This document shows positions 59,029 through 64,000 of a stretch of DNA of 64,000 nucleotides, one piece after another. A program made the translations under genes and the position numbers. This DNA is from a bacterium. Its GTDB lineage: Bacteria; JAJVIF01. The notes beneath the pieces were generated by a model. That model saw only the letters and a list, made by a program, of their open reading frames with translations. It was not told the DNA's origin and did no database searches. The stretch lies in NCBI GenBank assembly GCA_022072165.1, contig JAJVIF010000002.1, positions 62,001 to 126,000 of the forward strand. The letters run 5' to 3'. Numbering within the stretch: position 1 is the stretch's first letter; every line of letters begins with the position of its first letter.

Positions 59029-62000
59029 TCAGGGGGTGGCTCCTGTCTGTAGGAGTCTCCAGCGCTGGATTTCCCAGCTCCCGGTTTCCCGCACCCACAA
59101 CTCAGCTGCACCAGCGCCCGGAGCGTCGGGGACTACCTGGACCCCATCGAACGCCCCAGGCAGCGTGGTCTCCCCGCCGTTGGGCCAACGACAGGTGATA
59201 CCCCCACTCCACCAGGCAACGACCACCAGGTCCGGCGTGAGCCAGAGTCGATCCGGGGGACCTGGCAAAAGATGTTCGGCGATGGTGGCTCCCCCCTGCC
59301 TGACGACGACGACCGCCTGTGGGGGGCTGCCCGCCGCCAGGCGTTCGCCCGCAGCGGCCCAGGTGTCGGGCGACACCACAGCAACGGCTGTCGCCTGTAG
59401 CTGCGGGATGGCATCTGTTTCCTTGCCGTCCTGAAACAACCAGGCTCCGCCGAAGGCTTCCGCGGTCGCGAAGACCGCACCTGAGCTCCCGGCGAGTACC
59501 GCCCCATCGACCACCTCGAAGGCACCGGCGGTCGTGCCCGGATGCGTCCCTTGCCAACTCACTGCATCCAGCGGCTGCGGTGCACTGTCGGGCTGCAGGC
59601 GCAAAACTTCATAGCTCAGCCGCTCGTGATCCCAGACCAGAACATGGCCGTCGATGGCGCTGAGCACATGTTCGCTGGCTTTGAGGGGCCAGGGATCAGT
59701 CGCGATGGTGCCGTAGGAAGTCGTGTGGAGATGGACCCATTGCTTCCGGACCACCGCCAGGACCCCGGTGCCGGCGGGGTGCAGGAGGGTGTCCTGTGCC
59801 CGACGCCGCTCTTTCGGCACCCAGATGGTGGGATCGAGATTGAATGGGGCCTGCGCGACCGGGGTCGGCGGATCAGTGCCGGGTGCAACCACCGAGAGGA
59901 AAGCATCAGTCGCCGACCAGAGTTCCAATCCCCCCAGGCACCAGGGACCGGTCCCGGTCGCGAGCGTGATGGTGCCTGTCCGCTGGATGCGCTGTTGCCC
60001 CCCATGTGCATCGAGGCTCTGGACTCCCCGGGGACCACCCGGTTCCCCCCAGGCGACCGCCAGCACTGCGCTATTGGGCAGCTGCCGAATCGCGGTGGGG
60101 GGACCATGCAGCAGCGTGGAACCGAGGAGGGTCGTGCTGCCATCGGGAGCCAGCCGATAGGCCCGTACCACACCCCAGCGCGCGGAGAGTCGCACCCCAA
60201 CATAGAGCTGGTCCTCCAGTATGGTCAGCGCAGTCACCGGTCCCCCGGGAGCAAGGAGGCCCCGGAGCTCGGGGGCATTCGCCCGGGACATGTCGAAGAT
60301 CGCGACTTCGCTCTGATTGCGGACTGCTGCCAGGAGCTGACCCTGGGTCGCAAGTGCGCCCCAGTGATGCCCGGTCACGATCTGGTGGAGGATGATGACC
60401 GGGTGGCCCTCGCCGGTGTCGAGGACTTCGATGCCCTTGTTCCCGCAGGCGACATAGGTCCTGTTGTTCATGACCGCCAATCCAGTGGCCCGATCTGGCA
60501 GGGTGTACTGCAGATCGTCATAGATCGCACCGGGCTGACTGTTCCGCATCAGGGTCAACTGTTGATCAGCGGCGAGGAGTCGTCGCCCCTGGACCGCCGC
60601 CAACCCCTGACCCCGTCGCTGGTGGTCCATGCTGGGGAGCAGCAGCGGCTCGGCCGAGTTCCGCAGATCCAGCACTTGCCAGCCAGCATTCGACGTGCAA
60701 TACGCCCAGTTGTCCCGCACGATCAGTTGCTGGATGTCGCCTTTCACCGGGAGCTGGCGGATGACCTGCGCCTCCGTGAAGGGCTCGGTGGGATCGCTGC
60801 CAGGAGCCACCAGTGCCAGTCCTCCCTCGCCCATCGCGACCAGCAGGTGTTCCCCGACCTGTACGACATCCTGGGGGTAGTGCCGCTCTCCGGTCCCCGG
60901 CAGCATCGGACGGCCACTGGCGCGTCGTTGAGTGAGATCCAGGCCCCGTATGGAGACCAGCGGATGCGACTGCACGGTCTGACTGGCAGTTCCCAGGGTG
61001 AGCGGCGGCTGTGACTCCAGATCAGGCGCAGGCGGATTGGGATCGACATACCAGAGTCGCCCCTGCAACAGCGCCACAGGGACATCGGGAGGAAGCGGCG
61101 CGAGGTCGATTTGCTTCAGTGATGGAGCCTGGGCTGAACGCACTGAAAGATGCCAGGTGGATGACGCCCCCTTGAGCAGCAGCGTTGCGCCATCGGAGGC
61201 CAGCGGGCGCAGCCACTCGGTGGTCTGCAGCCGCTTACCGGAAACAAGTCGCCCCCGGAGTGTCCGTTGCAATACCTGCAGCGCGACACCCTGCACCGCC
61301 ACCAGTCCGTGCGAGCCAACCCAATGGAGCGCTTCAATGGGGGACTGCTGCGGTGCAGCCCACCGGTCGTGAAGAATGGGCTCTACCGGGGAATCGCCCA
61401 GTCCATAGAGGAGGATACCGCTACCGGTCCGGGGACGTCCCCTGACATGGAATTCGGTGTCTGTGACGGCAATCGCGAGTGATTCACCCTGGATCGCCAG
61501 ACTGGTTGTCTGAGGTGGCAACGGCCATTGCCAGGCGGGTGTCAGCTTCCGCTGCGCGCGGTCGATGATCCAGCAGTCGAGACGCTGTGTCGGCTGATGC
61601 CAGGCGATGACCCGCTCGGGCGACACGGCGAACAACTGGTCGTAGTGTCCGCGCTGGAAGACTCCCACGTGGTGCCAGGCGACCTCACCGGGGCGTGCGG
61701 GGTCTGTGGCTTCTTTCAGGAACAATTCCAGCGCGAAGGGACCCTGTCGCGACCGGACCACCAGAGCCGCCGGGTCGGGATGGACCACTTCGGCTGGCTG
61801 CTGCAACGGTCGGAGGAGCGCGAGTTCCCTTAGCGCGATATCTGATTCCGCGTCGGCGACGGGATGAATCTCCCGAATCCCTCGTTGTGGATCAATGCTC
61901 CACAGGATGTCACCACTGGCGACGAGCGAGCCGGAAGCCCGGGCCAACAGCGAAGCCCCGGACAGAATCCGGGGCGGAAGCTGTGGGTCCTGCGCGAAGA

Positions 62001-62124
62001 GCGGGCTGGCGGTCGGCAAGCCCAGCGGATTCGCACCATCGGCACCCGCACCCATCTGACAGCCACTCATGCTGATCAGCGGGAGGAGCAGGCAGGCGAG
62101 GGCGATCCGCAGTGCGGGGCTCAT
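59029..62124 (-). CDS. large beta-propeller lipoprotein (1031 residues)
   Basis: Lipoprotein signal with lipobox SMSGC (Cys 22), then an all-beta protein with many repeats of about 40-50 residues carrying LLVAMGEGGLALV, NRTYVACGNKGIEVLDTGEG, QGQLLAAVRNQSEVAIFDMSR and similar, i.e. LVIVD/WD-like propeller blades, likely two or three propellers. No enzyme motifs are seen. ATG 62124 is 6 bases after TCTAAT. It lies between pilT and pilC on the same strand, so it may serve pilus or surface function, or be a surface adhesin or scaffold. Family assignment is structural only. Confidence 0.7.
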   Translation of the reverse strand: MSPALRIALACLLLPLISMSGCQMGAGADGANPLGLPTASPLFAQDPQLPPRILSGASLLARASGSLVASGDILWSIDPQRGIREIHPVADAESDIALRELALLRPLQQPAEVVHPDPAALVVRSRQGPFALELFLKEATDPARPGEVAWHHVGVFQRGHYDQLFAVSPERVIAWHQPTQRLDCWIIDRAQRKLTPAWQWPLPPQTTSLAIQGESLAIAVTDTEFHVRGRPRTGSGILLYGLGDSPVEPILHDRWAAPQQSPIEALHWVGSHGLVAVQGVALQVLQRTLRGRLVSGKRLQTTEWLRPLASDGATLLLKGASSTWHLSVRSAQAPSLKQIDLAPLPPDVPVALLQGRLWYVDPNPPAPDLESQPPLTLGTASQTVQSHPLVSIRGLDLTQRRASGRPMLPGTGERHYPQDVVQVGEHLLVAMGEGGLALVAPGSDPTEPFTEAQVIRQLPVKGDIQQLIVRDNWAYCTSNAGWQVLDLRNSAEPLLLPSMDHQRRGQGLAAVQGRRLLAADQQLTLMRNSQPGAIYDDLQYTLPDRATGLAVMNNRTYVACGNKGIEVLDTGEGHPVIILHQIVTGHHWGALATQGQLLAAVRNQSEVAIFDMSRANAPELRGLLAPGGPVTALTILEDQLYVGVRLSARWGVVRAYRLAPDGSTTLLGSTLLHGPPTAIRQLPNSAVLAVAWGEPGGPRGVQSLDAHGGQQRIQRTGTITLATGTGPWCLGGLELWSATDAFLSVVAPGTDPPTPVAQAPFNLDPTIWVPKERRRAQDTLLHPAGTGVLAVVRKQWVHLHTTSYGTIATDPWPLKASEHVLSAIDGHVLVWDHERLSYEVLRLQPDSAPQPLDAVSWQGTHPGTTAGAFEVVDGAVLAGSSGAVFATAEAFGGAWLFQDGKETDAIPQLQATAVAVVSPDTWAAAGERLAAGSPPQAVVVVRQGGATIAEHLLPGPPDRLWLTPDLVVVAWWSGGITCRWPNGGETTLPGAFDGVQVVPDAPGAGAAELWVRETGSWEIQRWRLLQTGATP

Positions 62125-62130
62125 GCCGCC

Positions 62131-62136
62131 ATTAGA
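62131..62136 (-). promoter_or_regulatory. -10 element TCTAAT for the propeller lipoprotein, leaderless
   Basis: Ends 6 bases before ATG 62124 in the 37-base gap after pilT. Confidence 0.5.
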
Positions 62137-62161
62137 ACACGCTGGCAAAAGCGCCGTGGGA

Positions 62162-63304
62162 TTACTCGGCCTGGCGGAACTTGGCGACGTTGGTCATATC
62201 CTGACCTCCGCCTTCCTCGCCACCACCACCAGGGGGGCCCGCCGCGATGAGTCGCTGCAGGTTCGAGGGGCTGGTCGCCACGGTCATGGCGGTTTCCATG
62301 GTGATCTCGCGACGGAAATACATGTCGCGGAGGCTCTGGTCGAGGGTGATCATCCCCAGCTTGGAGTGGGTCATCATCGTGGAGTGAATCTGGAAGATCT
62401 TCTTCTCACGGATGAGGTTCCGGATGGCCGGGATGTTGAGCATGACCTCAAACGCCGCGATACGTCCGGCACCATCGGCGCGGGGGAGGAGCAGCTGGGT
62501 CATGACGCAGACCAGGGCGTTGGCCAGCTGGGCGCGAATCTGGTCCTGCTGCCCGAAGGGGAAGACGTCGATGATGCGGTCGATGGTGGCGGGGCAGGAG
62601 TTGGTATGCAGGGTGGCAAACACCAGGTGGCCCGTCTCCGCCGCAGTGATTGCGGTGGAAATGGTTTCGAGGTCGCGCATTTCACCCACGAGGATGACGT
62701 CCGGGTCCTGACGCAGGGCCTTCACCAGCGCGGTGTTGAACGAAAGAGTGTCGGTGTGGACTTCGCGCTGGTTGATGTTGGAGAGCTTGTGCTCATGCAC
62801 GTACTCGATGGGGTCTTCCATCGTGATGATATGCAGGTCGCGGCTTTCATTGATGACATTGAGCATCGCCGCGAGCGACGTGGACTTACCAGAACCAGTC
62901 GGTCCGGTCACCAGCACCAGACCGCGGGGCTCGATGATGACGTCCTTCAGAATCTCCGGAATCAACAGTTCTTCCATGGTCGGAATCCGCTCCGGGATGG
63001 AGCGCATGACGATGCCGATGGAGCCCTTCTGCCAGAAGCAGTTGACGCGGAACCGGCCAATCCCCCGCTGGGAGTAGCCGAAGTCGATTTCTTTGTCGCG
63101 CTCCAGGGTCTTGCGCTGATCTTCCCGCATGAGGGAGAAGGCGAGACCGCGGGTGTCTTCCGGCGTGAGGGGTTCGTAGTCCAGTCGGGTCATCCGCCCG
63201 TGCACCCGGAGGGTGGGGGGGACCCCAACGGTGATGTGGAGGTCGGACGCCTGTCGCTCGGCGAGTTCGACCAGAAGATCGACGATCGTGTAGTTCGCTG
63301 CCAT
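62162..63304 (-). CDS. pilT: PilT, twitching motility retraction ATPase
   Basis: 380 residues. Walker A TGPTGSGKSTSLAAML, Asp box ITMEDPIEYVH, Walker B LVGEMRDLETI and His box LVFATLHTNSC, plus the PAS-like N-terminus (LVELAERQASDLHITVG) and the C-terminal AIRNLIREKK (AIRNLIRE motif of PilT). It drives pilus retraction. It has a C-terminal Gly-rich tail. It is upstream of the propeller lipoprotein and pilC on the same strand. Confidence 0.97.
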   Translation of the reverse strand: MAANYTIVDLLVELAERQASDLHITVGVPPTLRVHGRMTRLDYEPLTPEDTRGLAFSLMREDQRKTLERDKEIDFGYSQRGIGRFRVNCFWQKGSIGIVMRSIPERIPTMEELLIPEILKDVIIEPRGLVLVTGPTGSGKSTSLAAMLNVINESRDLHIITMEDPIEYVHEHKLSNINQREVHTDTLSFNTALVKALRQDPDVILVGEMRDLETISTAITAAETGHLVFATLHTNSCPATIDRIIDVFPFGQQDQIRAQLANALVCVMTQLLLPRADGAGRIAAFEVMLNIPAIRNLIREKKIFQIHSTMMTHSKLGMITLDQSLRDMYFRREITMETAMTVATSPSNLQRLIAAGPPGGGGEEGGGQDMTNVAKFRQAE

Positions 63305-63328
63305 GGGAACCCTTCAGGTCAGAGTGAA

Positions 63329-63345
63329 CGCACCGGGCCGGTGCG
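63329..63345 (-). repeat. hairpin in the pilT leader
   Basis: CGCACCG / CGGTGCG with a 3-base loop, between the -10 element and pilT. Confidence 0.45.
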
Positions 63346-63358
63346 ACAGGTAGGGCGC

Positions 63359-63364
63359 ATTATG
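63359..63364 (-). promoter_or_regulatory. -10 element CATAAT for pilT
   Basis: CATAAT on the minus strand 55 bases before ATG 63304. Confidence 0.5.
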
Positions 63365-63405
63365 CCGCATCAGGCGCGGGTCGTCACCGGCCAGCAGGGG
63401 AAAGC

Positions 63406-63609
63406 TCAGGCGGGACGAGGTTGCATGGGAGGCGCGGAGGCATCATCCGTGGGAGTTCCCACTGGATCGACCAGCGGCTGCCGTGTCAACAGCACCACGG
63501 CTGGCTCCCGCTCCGGGGATGTTGGCAGGGCATCGGCGCGATGTCCGACGGTCGGGGTGAGCGGGACCGGGGTCGGGACCTGAGCCAGAAAGGCGTGATA
63601 TCCGCGCAT
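63406..63609 (-). CDS. small proline-rich hypothetical protein
   Basis: 67 residues, Pro/Ala/Thr-rich, no recognised domain. A TACCAT -10 ends 6 bases before ATG 63609, the leaderless pattern used by other genes here; that is the main reason to accept it. Its stop precedes the pilT -10 element by 41 bases. Confidence 0.4.
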   Translation of the reverse strand: MRGYHAFLAQVPTPVPLTPTVGHRADALPTSPEREPAVVLLTRQPLVDPVGTPTDDASAPPMQPRPA

Positions 63610-63615
63610 AGGGGA

Positions 63616-63621
63616 ATGGTA
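63616..63621 (-). promoter_or_regulatory. -10 element TACCAT for the small proline-rich protein
   Basis: Ends 6 bases before ATG 63609. Confidence 0.4.
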
Positions 63622-63636
63622 ACGCAGACGGCTCTT

Positions 63637-64000
63637 TCAGTGACCTGCTTCCAGTTCATCGAGGGCTTCGGCTGGAGTGCAAATTCGAAATGGCACCTGT
63701 CCCTTCAGGACATCAAAATCCTGATCTCCAGTCACCAACAACTGAGCTCCAGCAGCCATGCAGCAGGCAAGCCACTTCAGGTCGGACCGGTCACGCAGCG
63801 GATTACAGGGAGCGGCTCCGGGTCCACCACCACAAATGCGGGCTCTATCAGCTGCCACAGCCGTTGTTGATCAGCCTGAAGAATGCGCAGTCGGGGCCTT
63901 GCGAACACTGCCCGATACTCCGCCACGATCTCGGCACTTACGAGCCAGGCAGGCGCTGGCTGTCGGACAATCGCCACCAGCACGCGATCTGAAGTTTGCC
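63637..64000 (-). pseudogene. PIN-domain toxin-like gene, frameshifted and cut by the window edge
   Basis: Two frames give one PIN domain: the first (from the edge) reads SAEIVAEYRAVFARPRLRIL..VVVDPEPLPVIRC, the second continues RDRSDLKWLACCMAAGAQLLVTGDQDF..RICTPAEALDELE. A single missing base after the TGC codon near 63797 would join them in one frame. The N-terminal catalytic Asp and any antitoxin lie beyond position 64000. PIN proteins are RNases, often toxins of VapBC pairs. Confidence 0.65.

Noticed and set aside
1-64000. CRISPR array, transposon ends, integrase, tRNA or rRNA genes
   Set aside because: No regularly spaced repeat of 25-40 bases, no transposase-like protein and no cloverleaf or rRNA-like stretch was found by eye on either strand.

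Overview
The window is about 64 kb of GC-rich (I estimate low 60s %), very gene-dense bacterial chromosome. It carries a nearly continuous flagellar basal-body cluster on the minus strand, a type IV pilus/secretion pair (pilT, pilC), many lipoproteins with clear lipoboxes, a flotillin/NfeD pair and housekeeping translation genes. Lipoproteins, motor genes and pili point to a motile bacterium, probably diderm. A CheC-like FliY rather than a short FliN, and a MotE-like protein, recall Terrabacteria-type motors. I think of uncultured lineages such as Armatimonadota or Eremiobacterota, but I cannot assign a phylum. I see no tRNA, rRNA, CRISPR array, transposase or integrase.

Layout. 1-4.0 kb: a molybdenum-enzyme block, with the end of a 4-hydroxybenzoyl-CoA reductase beta-type subunit, an unknown protein, moaD, moaE, a MobA/MocA-like nucleotidyltransferase and a ModA-like lipoprotein. 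4.0-28.4 kb (minus): fliP, fliO, a CheY-like regulator, fliY, fliM, fliL, motB, motA, flgE, flgD, fliK, a MotE-like protein, a prolyl oligopeptidase, fliJ, fliI, fliH, fliG, a SixA-like phosphatase, fliF, fliE, flgC, flgB and two glycosyltransferases. Transcription runs from high to low coordinates, with internal promoters and terminators. 28.5-32.8 kb: three lipoproteins with carboxypeptidase-regulatory-like domains, one built on a degenerate phospholipase-D fold. 33-37.8 kb: two small divergent genes, then uppS, frr, pyrH, tsf and a TPM-domain protein. 37.9-48.2 kb: an HExxH peptidase, a LuxC-like acyl-CoA reductase, an HDOD protein, a 2-hydroxyacid dehydrogenase, two tandem FlhG/MinD-like ATPases, prfC, a DUF5522-like protein and adenosine deaminase. 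48.4-55.5 kb: a probable envelope-integrity island with flotillin, NfeD-like protein, a Wzt-like ABC ATPase, a zinc-ribbon membrane protein, two tandem PspA-like coiled coils and a membrane coiled-coil protein. 55.6-57.4 kb: a PKD/beta-propeller lipoprotein frame interrupted by three in-frame stops. 57.6-64 kb: pilC, a 1031-residue beta-propeller lipoprotein, pilT, a small protein and a frameshifted PIN-domain gene at the right edge.

Two themes stand out. First, at least 17 genes have a TANNNT-type -10 hexamer ending 6-9 bases before the start codon and no Shine-Dalgarno, which predicts leaderless transcripts; operon-internal genes instead use Shine-Dalgarno sites or ATGA/GTGA overlaps. This pattern fixed several start codons (moaD, mocA-like, luxC-like, TPM, dehydrogenase). 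Second, the PKD lipoprotein frame stays in phase across TAG, TGA and TGA, so it is either a very young pseudogene or a recoded gene.
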